64,000 bases of DNA from NCBI GenBank assembly GCA_965250105.1, contig OZ252290.1, positions 186,001 to 250,000 of the forward strand, written 5' to 3'. Below, piece by piece: positions 51,834 to 60,059 of the stretch. The notes under the pieces are model-generated. The model was not told where the DNA came from, did no database searches, and worked only from the letters and a program-made list of their open reading frames with translations. Made by a program: the position numbers and the translations under genes. Source of the DNA: JBCBSK01 sp965250105. GTDB lineage: Bacteria > Pseudomonadota > Alphaproteobacteria > Rhizobiales > Tepidamorphaceae. Every line of letters begins with the position of its first letter. Position 1 is the stretch's first letter.

Positions 51834-52844
51834 TCACGCGGCGGCGCGATCCGTGCCTGTCACGATCGCGATCGCCTGGTCGAGGACGCGATGATCGGCG
51901 CCGGGCTTGATCGCCTCGGTCGCCAGATGCCGGCGAAAGGCGCGCGCATGCGGCAGGCCATGCCACAGCCCAAGCATGTGGCGGGTGATCGCCGACAACC
52001 TCGTGCCGCGGGACACATGATGGGCGGTATAATCGGCCATGTCGCGCAGAACCGCGATGCGGTCGCGGGCGGGCCGCGTGTCGCCAAAAAGAGCGCGGTC
52101 GACATCGAGCAGAATGGCCGGCGTCTGATAGGCGGCGCGGCCGAGCATGACGCCGTCGACATGGTCCAGATGGCCGCGCGCCGCATCCAGCGTCGCGATC
52201 CCGCCATTGATGACGATGGGCATGTCCGGAAAAGCGCGCTTCAAGCGATAGACGATATCGTAGTCGAGCGGCGGCACGTCGCGGTTTTCCTTGGGGCTCA
52301 GGCCCTTCAGCCAGGCCTTGCGGGCATGCACGACGAGCCGGTCGCAGCCGGCATCGACCACCTGGCGCGCGAAGGAGAACAGCACCTCCTCGGGATCCTG
52401 GTCGTCGATCCCGATGCGGCATTTCACGGTGACCGGCACCGGAACTGCGGCCTTCATCGCCGCGACGCCGCGCGCGACCCGGTCGGGCTCGGCCATGAGA
52501 CAAGCGCCGAAACGGCCCGACTGCACCCGGTCCGACGGGCAGCCGCAGTTCAGATTGATCTCGTCATACCCCCAATCGGCGCCGATCCGCGCGGCTTCGG
52601 CCAGATCGGCGGGCTCTGAACCGCCGATCTGCAGCGCCACCGGATGTTCCTGCCGGTCGAAGCCGAGCAGATGGTCGCGATCGCCATGGATCACGGCGCC
52701 CGTGGTCAGCATTTCGGTATAGAGCAGCGCCCGCCGCGACAACAGACGATGGAAGGCCCGGCAATGCCGGTCCGTCCAATCCATCATCGGCGCGACGGCG
52801 AACAGGCTCGCGCGATCGGGGGCGTTTTCCATCTCATTCCGCAT
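51834..52844 (-). CDS. dusA: tRNA dihydrouridine(20/20a) synthase DusA
   Basis: DusA (336 residues) reduces U20/U20a in tRNA D-loops with FMN and NADPH. The catalytic Cys lies in LNCGCPSDRVQSGRFGACLM near residue 100. The N-terminal FAVAPMMDWTDRHCRAFHRLL and a GGIATLDAARGHLDHVDGVM segment near residue 217 are family marks. It is a single gene, divergent in its neighbourhood from nothing obvious; the GntR gene lies 136 bases upstream on the same strand. Confidence 0.95.
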   Translation of the reverse strand: MRNEMENAPDRASLFAVAPMMDWTDRHCRAFHRLLSRRALLYTEMLTTGAVIHGDRDHLLGFDRQEHPVALQIGGSEPADLAEAARIGADWGYDEINLNCGCPSDRVQSGRFGACLMAEPDRVARGVAAMKAAVPVPVTVKCRIGIDDQDPEEVLFSFARQVVDAGCDRLVVHARKAWLKGLSPKENRDVPPLDYDIVYRLKRAFPDMPIVINGGIATLDAARGHLDHVDGVMLGRAAYQTPAILLDVDRALFGDTRPARDRIAVLRDMADYTAHHVSRGTRLSAITRHMLGLWHGLPHARAFRRHLATEAIKPGADHRVLDQAIAIVTGTDRAAA

Positions 52845-52980
52845 GGTGATGGATATAGCGGCGAGTGATATCGAACGCTACGGACTTTGCGCGGGCGCGG
52901 CCACGGATACAAAACGAATTGCGGACGCGGTCGATCGTACAGATGCCTCGACGGGCGATAGCACAGTCGCGGTCAAAGGG

Positions 52981-53625
52981 TCATTCAAGACCGCGTATCG
53001 ACTTCATGATGTGCTCTTCAAGCATGGCTGAGGCGATATCGGCGTCGCCTTCATGCAGTGCGGCAAGAAGCGGGACATGTTCTTCGGCAACCTCTTCAAG
53101 CTCTGGATAGCGCGCATTGTCCAGGGCCAGCGCCAGGCGGATCTGGCCGTCCAGCATCTCACCGACCTGCAATATAAAGGGGTTTTCGGCCAGTTCACAG
53201 AGGGCCCGATGGAACTTGAGTTCGGCCTCCACGACCTTGACCAGATCGCCTTTTCTGCTGGCAAAACGCATGCGCTCCACAAGATCGTGAAGCGGCTGCA
53301 GATCAGCAGATCGCTCGCGACGACAGATCTCGCGAACCGCCAGAGTCTCGATCGCCAACCGCACCTCATAAAGCTGTCTCAGTTGGGTCGATGACATCTC
53401 CACGACCGAGGGGCCGAAATGGGTGCGGGTTTCCAGAAGGCCCTCCTGGACGAGCCGATTGACCGCTTCGCGCACTGGCGCGCGGCTCGTACTCAGGGTT
53501 TCCGCTAACCGGCTCTCCACGACCCTTTCGCCAGGAGCTATCTCGCCCGATAGAATGGCAGCTCGAAGATGCTGGTAGACCTGATCGGCGACCGACAGCC
53601 GTGTGATACGCGTAGACCTAGGCAC
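52981..53625 (-). CDS. GntR family transcriptional regulator (FCD/FadR type)
   Basis: This 214-residue regulator has an N-terminal winged helix (VADQVYQHLRAAILSGEIAPG, then RLAETLSTSRAPVREAVNRLVQEGLLETR) and an all-helical FCD ligand domain with the metal-site His residues near the C-terminal third (ELKFHRALCE). FCD regulators bind small organic acids and usually repress neighbouring catabolic genes. It is divergent from the M20 gene. Two identical 17-bp near-palindromes (53760-53776 and 56470-56486) lie in front of genes of the adjacent cluster and are its probable operators. Confidence 0.93.
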   Translation of the reverse strand: MPRSTRITRLSVADQVYQHLRAAILSGEIAPGERVVESRLAETLSTSRAPVREAVNRLVQEGLLETRTHFGPSVVEMSSTQLRQLYEVRLAIETLAVREICRRERSADLQPLHDLVERMRFASRKGDLVKVVEAELKFHRALCELAENPFILQVGEMLDGQIRLALALDNARYPELEEVAEEHVPLLAALHEGDADIASAMLEEHIMKSIRGLE

Positions 53626-53734
53626 AGACCCCTTCCCCCGTCACGGAAACATCTCGGCGACGTTCGTCACCCTTCACCGCGTAACATCGCCCCCAACCTT
53701 CGCCAACTCTCACCTTGGCACATTACGCAAGGCA

Positions 53735-53764
53735 TTGACATCGCTTTATAAACATCACTATTGT
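53735..53764 (+). promoter_or_regulatory. Sigma-70-like promoter of the M20 operon
   Basis: TTGACA at 53735-53740 is a perfect -35 hexamer, and TATTGT at 53759-53764 is a fair -10 with an 18-base spacer. The surrounding sequence is locally AT-rich. The -10 overlaps the first bases of the GTCGAC dyad, which fits repression by the adjacent GntR protein. Confidence 0.6.
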
Positions 53765-53776
53765 CGACAGTCGACT
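53760..53776. promoter_or_regulatory. Candidate GntR operator 1
   Basis: The 17 bases attgtcgacagtcgact contain GTCGAC-A-GTCGAC, a 13-base palindrome around one central base. An identical 17-mer occurs at 56470-56486. GT-CG-AC half sites resemble those of FCD-type GntR proteins. It overlaps the -10 box and lies 18 bases before the M20 start. Binding is inferred. Confidence 0.65.
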
Positions 53777-53794
53777 GATTTGATATGGATTCCG

Positions 53795-54976
53795 ATGATG
53801 ATACAGGCCGATTTCGATGCCGCGATCGATGACGATTGGCTTATCCGGTCCTGCCAGGACATCGTGCGATGCCCAAGCGAAACACATGACGAAGCGCGCG
53901 CCGCCGACTTGACCCGGACGCTCATGGTTGAGCTTGGTTACGACGATGCCAAGATCGACCGGAACGGCAATGTCATCGGCACGATCAGCGGGCGCGGCAA
54001 CGGGCCGTCAGTCATGCTGAACGGCCATCTTGACCATGTTCCGGCAGGCGACATGACCGACCCTTTCTCGGGTGCGCTCGTCGACGCGGCGCGCTGGGGC
54101 GAAACCGGCCAGGCGATCTATGGTCGGGGCACATGCGACATGAAAGCGAATGTCGTGACGGCCGTCTTCGCCGCCGCCGCCGTCAAGCGTGCCGGCCTGA
54201 GACCCGGTGGCGACATCGTCGTTGTGGCGGATGTCGAGGAGGAAATCGATTCGCCCAAAGGCGTGAAGTCGGTCGTCGAGGACGGCCTGCGGACGGACTA
54301 CGGCATTTCCGTCGAAGCGACGAACGGAGCCGTCTGTCTCGGCCATCGCGGCAAGATCGAATTCGAAGCGGCGATCAAGGGGCGAACATGTCATGCCTCG
54401 GAGCCAAACAACGGCGTCAACGCGATCTTCCAGGCCTTGCCCTATCTGCGGGCCGTCGAAGAGGCGGCGGTTTCACTCGGCCATGACGACTTCCTCGGTG
54501 CCGCGACGATGACCGTAACCGGCCTGCACTCCCATCCTGACAATGGTTCGGCGATCGTGCCGGATCGTTGCGTCATGCGGGTGGACCGCCGCTATGTGCG
54601 CGGCGAAACGGCCGCTTCCTGCGAGGCCGAGTTGCGGTCCTTGTTCCGTTCGGTCGCAAGCGACGACCCGGCGTGGGACCTGGCGCTCGTCAACCACTAT
54701 CCGCTGATGTATACAGAGCCCGACACCGTGCTCGTCGATACGACCATTCGCGCCGTGCAGCAAATGACGGGGCAACGGCCAGCCGTTACAGCCTGGCGCT
54801 TCGGCGTGAACGGTACCTTCATGGCGGACGCCGGCATTCCGACGGTCGGTCTTGGCCCCGGCAACGAAATCTGGGCGCATACGCCCGATGAACATATCCT
54901 GGTGGATGATGTCCTCACGACGGCACGCACGCTGGCAAGCCTCGTCGCCATGCTGACCAAGGCCACGACCGTTTAA
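53795..54976 (+). CDS. M20 family metallopeptidase/deacylase (ArgE/DapE type)
   Basis: This 393-residue zinc hydrolase belongs to the M20 family. Metal-binding residues are visible: His78 in NGHLDHVPAG, Asp115 in GRGTCDMKANV and the Glu pair near 149-150 in DVEEEIDSPKG. Members cleave N-acyl amino acids or dipeptides, and it is closest in feel to ArgE/YgeY-type hydrolases. The start is one of two ATGs, 53795 or 53798; a longer frame from 53603 crosses the promoter and operator and is rejected. It begins the GntR-linked cluster. A FAD oxidase follows after 40 bases. Confidence 0.92.
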   Translation: MMIQADFDAAIDDDWLIRSCQDIVRCPSETHDEARAADLTRTLMVELGYDDAKIDRNGNVIGTISGRGNGPSVMLNGHLDHVPAGDMTDPFSGALVDAARWGETGQAIYGRGTCDMKANVVTAVFAAAAVKRAGLRPGGDIVVVADVEEEIDSPKGVKSVVEDGLRTDYGISVEATNGAVCLGHRGKIEFEAAIKGRTCHASEPNNGVNAIFQALPYLRAVEEAAVSLGHDDFLGAATMTVTGLHSHPDNGSAIVPDRCVMRVDRRYVRGETAASCEAELRSLFRSVASDDPAWDLALVNHYPLMYTEPDTVLVDTTIRAVQQMTGQRPAVTAWRFGVNGTFMADAGIPTVGLGPGNEIWAHTPDEHILVDDVLTTARTLASLVAMLTKATTV

Positions 54977-55016
54977 AACCGTATCATCTGAAGAACCGAC
55001 GACAGCGCATGACGGC

Positions 55017-56426
55017 ATGATGGGAACAGCGGGACAGATAGACCGGCACCTCCGCGCGATCGTCGGTGATGGTCATGTCCTGCCTCGCGAGGCGCTATCG
55101 ACCCGCCCGTCCGGATATGGCGACCACAATCTGTCGGCCGATTGGCTGGTGCGCCCTGCCGACACCGCGGAGATCGCGGCCTGCCTGCGGCTTTGCGATG
55201 CGGAAGGCTGGAAGATTGCGACGCATGGCGGACTTACGGGCCTTGTCGACGGCGCGATGAGCCGGGCCGGATACGTGATCCTAAGCACCGAACGCATGGC
55301 CGCCATCGATCCTGTCGATATCGGGCAGCGTCAGATGACGACGGGCGCGGGAGCAAAGCTCGAAGCGGTCCACGAGGCGGCTCACGGCGCGGGCTTTCGC
55401 TTCGGCGTCGACCTCGGCGCCCGCGGCAGCTGCACGATCGGCGGCATGATCGCGACCAATGCGGGCGGTAATCGCGTCCTGCGCTACGGCATGACCCGGC
55501 ACAATGTCGCCGGCCTCGAAGCGGTCCTCGCCGACGGGACGATCCTCTCCGATCTGGGCGGCCTGGCGAAGAACAATGCCGGCTATGATCTAAAATCGCT
55601 ATTCATTGGCAGCGAAGGCACGCTTGGCGTCATCACACGGGCCAGGCTAACGTTGTATTCGGCGCCGACATCCAGCGCGACCGCGTTGCTGGCCTTCGAT
55701 ACGTTCGATGCCGCCTTTGAGGCGATGCAGCAATTGCGCGCCACACTCGGCGCGCTCATCTCAGCCGTCGAAGCGATGTGGCCAGCCTATTTCGAGGTCG
55801 TCTCGCGCCACATCCTTGGCAACCGGCCGCCAATCATCGCGACCAACTGGCCAATCTATCTTCTCGTCCAGATAGAATGCGACGCGCCCGCCAATGCCAT
55901 GGAACGGCTAACGGACACCATCGGCGCGCTCGATCGGCTCGGTGACGGCACGATCGCCCAGAATGAACGACAGGAGGCCACGCTTTGGGCCATAAGGGAC
56001 GCCTCCGAAGCCGTCGAGAAACCGCATGCGGCAGCTTGGTCCTTCGACGTCAGCATTCGAGCCGACGCCTTCGCGGATTACCATGACTTGGTTCAGGACG
56101 CGCTGCAGCAGGCACTGCCCCACTCCACGCTCTACAGCTTCGGCCATCTCGCTGACGGCAACATCCACTTCGTTGTCGGCGTCGATACGCCCGACCCGGA
56201 CACAAAGCGCGCCGTCGAGACCTGCGTCTACGAACCGCTGATGCAGTTCAACCCCGCTTCGATATCGGCGGAACATGGGATCGGCGTGGAGAAAGCACCG
56301 CATCTGTGGCGCACGCGATCGGATGCGGAAATCGAGACGATGAACCGCATCCGCGACGCCCTCGATCCGAACCGCACACTCAACCCGCATATCGTCTTCT
56401 CACGCCGATCCGAACAGCAGATGTAA
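55017..56426 (+). CDS. FAD-binding oxidoreductase (GlcD/D-2-hydroxyacid dehydrogenase type)
   Basis: This 469-residue flavoprotein of the FAD_binding_4/FAD-oxidase_C family shows IATHGGLTGLVDGAM near residue 65, the FAD-phosphate region GGMIATNAGGNRVLRYG near residue 142, and the C-terminal metal/substrate motifs GHLADGNIHFVVG and SAEHGIGVEKAPHL. Relatives oxidise D-lactate, glycolate or D-2-hydroxyglutarate. Here it probably oxidises a 2-hydroxy acid arising in the pathway. The start ATG lies 40 bases after the M20 stop, so the two are probably co-transcribed. Confidence 0.92.
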   Translation: MMGTAGQIDRHLRAIVGDGHVLPREALSTRPSGYGDHNLSADWLVRPADTAEIAACLRLCDAEGWKIATHGGLTGLVDGAMSRAGYVILSTERMAAIDPVDIGQRQMTTGAGAKLEAVHEAAHGAGFRFGVDLGARGSCTIGGMIATNAGGNRVLRYGMTRHNVAGLEAVLADGTILSDLGGLAKNNAGYDLKSLFIGSEGTLGVITRARLTLYSAPTSSATALLAFDTFDAAFEAMQQLRATLGALISAVEAMWPAYFEVVSRHILGNRPPIIATNWPIYLLVQIECDAPANAMERLTDTIGALDRLGDGTIAQNERQEATLWAIRDASEAVEKPHAAAWSFDVSIRADAFADYHDLVQDALQQALPHSTLYSFGHLADGNIHFVVGVDTPDPDTKRAVETCVYEPLMQFNPASISAEHGIGVEKAPHLWRTRSDAEIETMNRIRDALDPNRTLNPHIVFSRRSEQQM

Positions 56427-56469
56427 CCGGCCGCATCGATCGGCATCCCCCCCACACCTGCAATCTCTA

Positions 56470-56486
56470 ATTGTCGACAGTCGACT
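56470..56486. promoter_or_regulatory. Candidate GntR operator 2
   Basis: This is an identical copy of the 17-mer attgtcgacagtcgact found at 53760-53776. It ends 13 bases before the ATG of the NTF2-like gene, inside an otherwise continuous gene run. TCTAAT at 56466-56471 may be a -10 box that overlaps it; no good -35 is seen. The copy suggests a second regulated promoter or a roadblock site. Confidence 0.6.
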
Positions 56487-56499
56487 ACATGGAGACACG

Positions 56500-56901
56500 A
56501 TGACCCGACCGCCTCTTTCCCATGCCGATCTAGCGGAGATCCAAGGCCTGGCGCAGGCTTATTTCCATGCGCTCTATCACGGAGACGCGGACCGCTTCGC
56601 CCAGATCTTCCATCCAGATGCGCGCCTTTACACCCATGACGGCAACGGCACAGTCGTGCTTGACGTACCGAGCTATCTCGACATCGTCGCCGGGCGTGAA
56701 GCACCGGCGGCCTCACAGCAACGACGCGATGACGAGATCCTGGCCATTGCCCGGATGACCGCCAGGACGGCCCATCTCAGGGTGCGCGAAAGCTTCTTCA
56801 CCAAGCGCTTCACCGACGAACTCGTCCTCCTGAAGGCCGGCGATGGCTGGAAGATCGTCGCCAAGGTGTGGGACGCCGAAGAAATGGGCGATGCCACATG
56901 A
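56500..56901 (+). CDS. NTF2-like (SnoaL/lumazine-binding-type) protein
   Basis: This 133-residue cone-fold protein of the nuclear transport factor 2 superfamily shows LAQAYFHALYHGDADRFAQI near residue 13, FHPDARLYTHDGNGTVVLD near residue 34, and ELVLLKAGDGWKIVAKVWDA at the end. Such proteins are isomerases, hydrolases or dehydratases, or only bind ligands; no catalytic residues can be assigned. TGGAGA precedes the ATG by six bases. It overlaps the aminotransferase gene by four bases (ATGA). Operator 2 lies directly upstream. Confidence 0.88.
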   Translation: MTRPPLSHADLAEIQGLAQAYFHALYHGDADRFAQIFHPDARLYTHDGNGTVVLDVPSYLDIVAGREAPAASQQRRDDEILAIARMTARTAHLRVRESFFTKRFTDELVLLKAGDGWKIVAKVWDAEEMGDAT

Positions 56902-58175
56902 CCGGCCCAGCCGACACTCATACCGCAACGAGCAGCGCGATCCTGGATGCGTTCATCGACCGGTCCTGGCGCTCGAATGCCGAACGTCAACGCCGAAAGG
57001 GCGTCGACTTCGTCATCGGCCATCGCGAGGGTGTTTTCCTATGGAATGTCGACGGCACCCACCGGGTCATCGATTGCGGGACAGGTGGTGGAGTCCATGC
57101 GCTCGGCCACCGTCATCCCGAAATCGTCGACACCTTGCGCACAGCTCTCGACGACGGCTGTGACACGGGCCTGTGGACCGTGCCCAATGCGGCCTATCTG
57201 GCGCTGCAGGATCGGCTGGCCCGCCAGGCGCCCATTGCCGAACTGAACCGCTCCGTGATCACCTTGGCATCCACGGCCTCGGTGGATCTGGCTGTCATGT
57301 GTGCGTTTCGTATGACCGGTCGACGCCGGATCCTGGCCTATCGCCAAGGCTATCATGGACATACCGGATTTGCCGCGCTGGTGACCGGTTCTCTCGAAGA
57401 AGGAATCATCGAGCACTATAATCTGCCACCCCAACTGTCAGACTTCTTCGATGCCTATGGCGATATCGACGCTGTGGCAGAAAAGATGACGGACGACATC
57501 GCAGCAGTCATCCTGGAACCGTTGGACTACGAGACGTTCCAGCTCGCACCACCGTCTTTCCTCGCCGATCTCGGCGCGCTGTGCCAAGCGCGCGGTATTC
57601 TTGTCATCATCGATGAAACGCGCACCGGGCTCGGGCGAACGGGCCGCCTATGGGCCAGCGCGCACTATAACGTTAGCCCTGACATGTTGATCACTGGAAA
57701 AGGACTGTCCGGCGGATTGTATCCGGCGAGCGCCGTGCTGATGCGGCAGGACATCTATGAACGCTGCATCAACATGCATCCATTCTCCTATATTTCCAGT
57801 CTCGGCGGCAACGAGATCAGTTGCAGGGTGGCGGACAAGGTCCTGGACATCGCGAGCCGACCCGAAACTTTGGCGCATGTCCAACACCTGTCGTCCTACT
57901 TGAAGACGCGGCTGATGCAGGTCGCCACTGATTGTCCGGACCTGTTCGGCACGGTCTATGCGCAGGGCGCGATCTTCACGCTTGAAACGCAGGGCCGGCA
58001 AGCCGCGAAGGCCCTCTATGCGAAACTGTTTGAATACGGCGTCCTGTGCCACAGCGTCTGCGAGACGGACCCTGCGGCACTGAAATTCTTCCCGCCTCTC
58101 CTGATGACGCTGGAGGAAGCCGACCTCGTCGAGACAGCATTGCGCCGGGCGGCCGCGACATGTCACCTCGCCTGA
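56898..58175 (+). CDS. Class III aminotransferase
   Basis: This 425-residue PLP enzyme is of the class III (omega-aminotransferase) family. The PLP Lys268 is in LITGKGLSGGLYP, the PLP-N1-binding Asp239 is in IIDETRTGLGRTG, and GTGGGVHALGHRHPEIV lies near residue 61. Substrates are usually omega-amino acids, diamines or amino alcohols, or glutamate-1-semialdehyde-like compounds. The ATG at 56898 (MTGPADT) overlaps the NTF2-like stop. It is the last gene of the plus-strand run and converges with the ABC ATPase gene 238 bases away. Confidence 0.93.
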   Translation: MTGPADTHTATSSAILDAFIDRSWRSNAERQRRKGVDFVIGHREGVFLWNVDGTHRVIDCGTGGGVHALGHRHPEIVDTLRTALDDGCDTGLWTVPNAAYLALQDRLARQAPIAELNRSVITLASTASVDLAVMCAFRMTGRRRILAYRQGYHGHTGFAALVTGSLEEGIIEHYNLPPQLSDFFDAYGDIDAVAEKMTDDIAAVILEPLDYETFQLAPPSFLADLGALCQARGILVIIDETRTGLGRTGRLWASAHYNVSPDMLITGKGLSGGLYPASAVLMRQDIYERCINMHPFSYISSLGGNEISCRVADKVLDIASRPETLAHVQHLSSYLKTRLMQVATDCPDLFGTVYAQGAIFTLETQGRQAAKALYAKLFEYGVLCHSVCETDPAALKFFPPLLMTLEEADLVETALRRAAATCHLA

Positions 58176-58413
58176 ATCGGTGATTCTGAAGCATTGGATT
58201 GGCCTGCGTCGGTGACGGCACAGATCAGTCCAGATGTTTTTCTGTTTAAGCTGAGGCGTCAGGTCTTTGGCGTGTCATGCCAGACTTTTGTTTCGGCAAT
58301 CGGGGACGGCAGGCTCGGTGCCCCCGCAGCGCTGGCCCCCCGGGACAAACTCAGGGATAACGACGCGCGAACACCAACTGCTGTCAAACGCTTCCGCCTG
58401 AACGTGAATGAGC

Positions 58414-59172
58414 CTAGTGACGCAATGTCAGCAGCACGTCGCGACGATAGGCGTTGAAGGCATCGCCGGCGATCACATCCAGCGATCGCGGCCGAGGCAA
58501 ATCGATGCGCAAATCCGCGACGATCTCACCCGGATGTGGGCTCATGACCAGGACGCGATTGGCGAGATAGACCGCTTCTTCGACATCGTGGGTGATGAAC
58601 ACCACCGTGGTCTTGGTGCGCGTCCAGACCTCGAGCAGCATCTCCTGCATGCGCGAGCGGGTCTGGGCGTCCAAGGCGCCGAAGGGTTCGTCCATCAACA
58701 GAACCTTCGGCTCCATGACCAGAGCGCGCGCGATCGCCACCCGCTGGCGCATGCCACCCGACAGCGCCTTGGGATACTCGTCGGCGTGATCGACGAGCCC
58801 GACAATTTCGAGAAGCCGGTCGACGGCTTCCTTGCGGCGGCCCACGGTCCAGCCCTTGACGCTCGGTCCGAACTCCATGTTCTCGCGCACCGTCAGCCAT
58901 TGGAAAAGCGAATAATGCTGGAACACCATGCCACGATCGGGACCCGGATGGGTGACGACCTCGCCATCGACGCGCACCTGGCCAGACGTCGCCGGCAAGA
59001 GACCGCCGATGACATTCATCAGGGTGGACTTGCCACAGCCGGACGGCCCCAGAACGCAGACGAAATCACCCTTTTCGATGGTCAGGTCGGTCTTTGTCAG
59101 CGCAATCCTCCCATCCGCCTGATTTGCGGACCGGAACGCGACCGAAACACCGTCTATTTCTATCTCGGCCAT
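58414..59172 (-). CDS. ABC transporter ATP-binding protein (nitrate/sulfonate/taurine type)
   Basis: This 252-residue ATPase has Walker A GPSGCGKST near residue 42, the signature LSGGMRQR near residue 140 and Walker B VLLMDEPFGALD near residue 160, with the H-loop IFTHD-like VFITHDVEEAVYL. It is like SsuB/TauB/NrtD. The permease gene is eight bases upstream on the same strand. No periplasmic binding protein gene is found in the cluster within the window. Confidence 0.95.
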   Translation of the reverse strand: MAEIEIDGVSVAFRSANQADGRIALTKTDLTIEKGDFVCVLGPSGCGKSTLMNVIGGLLPATSGQVRVDGEVVTHPGPDRGMVFQHYSLFQWLTVRENMEFGPSVKGWTVGRRKEAVDRLLEIVGLVDHADEYPKALSGGMRQRVAIARALVMEPKVLLMDEPFGALDAQTRSRMQEMLLEVWTRTKTTVVFITHDVEEAVYLANRVLVMSPHPGEIVADLRIDLPRPRSLDVIAGDAFNAYRRDVLLTLRH

Positions 59173-59180
59173 GCCGCCTC

Positions 59181-59975
59181 TTACGCCAAATAGGGAAACA
59201 GCCTGCGGTGCGCCATCCGAAAGGCGACATCGGTCAAAACGCCCAGGATACCGACAGTTATGATCCCAGCGATGACCTGGTCGGTCATCAGGAACCGCTG
59301 TGCCTGGAGAATGGAAATCCCGAGCCCATTCTGCGCGCCGACGAGTTCGGCCAGGATCACATAGGTCCAGGCGATGCCCATCATGACGCGCAGCGTGTCG
59401 AATATGGTCGGAATGCAGGCGGGCAAGAGCACGCGAAAGAAGACCTGCCGGGAATTGGCGCCGAGCGTGTAAGCGCTGTTGACGAGATCGCGCGACACCG
59501 AGGCCGAGATATCGGCGACCAGCAGCACAAGCGGAAAGAACACGCCGATGAAAACCACGGCCATCTTCTGTGCTTCGCCGATGCCAAGCCAGATGATCAG
59601 AAGCGGCACGAAGGCCGATGCCGGCATGTATCGCGCAGCGCCGAACAACGGTTCAAGCGCCGATTGGAAAAAGGCGAAGTTCCCCATCAAGACCCCAAGC
59701 GGAACTGCCAGCAGCGCGGCAAGCGCAAAGCCGCCGAAGATCCGGTAGGTGCTGGCCCAGATATCGTTGAGAAACGCACCGTTGACGAGAAGCGAGAAGA
59801 GCCGGATCACGACATCGATCGGGCTTGGCAGCAGAAAAGGTTCGATGAAGCCAAGTTCGGTGGCGAAGATCCAGACACCGAAAAACAGGCAAACGGAAAT
59901 GACCGAGATATAGACAGCTTCCCGCCGGCTTATCTCGGCCCGCGGCCGGAGATATCTTTGGATGGTGTCGATCAT
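59181..59975 (-). CDS. ABC transporter permease (SsuC/TauC type)
   Basis: This 264-residue permease has about six membrane helices (for example VYISVISVCLFFGVWIFATE near the start). The EAA-like coupling segment is GANSRQVFFRVLLPACIPTI followed by VMMGIAWTYVILAELVGA. It belongs to the nitrate/sulfonate/taurine/amino-pyrimidine import group. The ATG at 59975 follows GGAGG and is preferred over 60056, which would overlap the next gene's end needlessly. It is downstream of the M24 peptidase gene by 84 bases. Confidence 0.93.
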   Translation of the reverse strand: MIDTIQRYLRPRAEISRREAVYISVISVCLFFGVWIFATELGFIEPFLLPSPIDVVIRLFSLLVNGAFLNDIWASTYRIFGGFALAALLAVPLGVLMGNFAFFQSALEPLFGAARYMPASAFVPLLIIWLGIGEAQKMAVVFIGVFFPLVLLVADISASVSRDLVNSAYTLGANSRQVFFRVLLPACIPTIFDTLRVMMGIAWTYVILAELVGAQNGLGISILQAQRFLMTDQVIAGIITVGILGVLTDVAFRMAHRRLFPYLA

Positions 59976-60059
59976 GCCGCCTCCACCCGCACGTCCGTCA
60001 ATAGCCGTCGGCGATGGCCGTCGCATGCTCCACGATAAGATCCGGTCCCCTCGCACATC

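Noticed and set aside
53603..53794. N-terminal extension of the M20 protein
   Set aside because: It would place the promoter and operator inside the coding region and is unlike any M20 N terminus.
58194..58413. Short open frame between the aminotransferase and ABC ATPase genes as a binding-protein remnant
   Set aside because: The sequence shows no signal peptide or binding-protein features and is too short.
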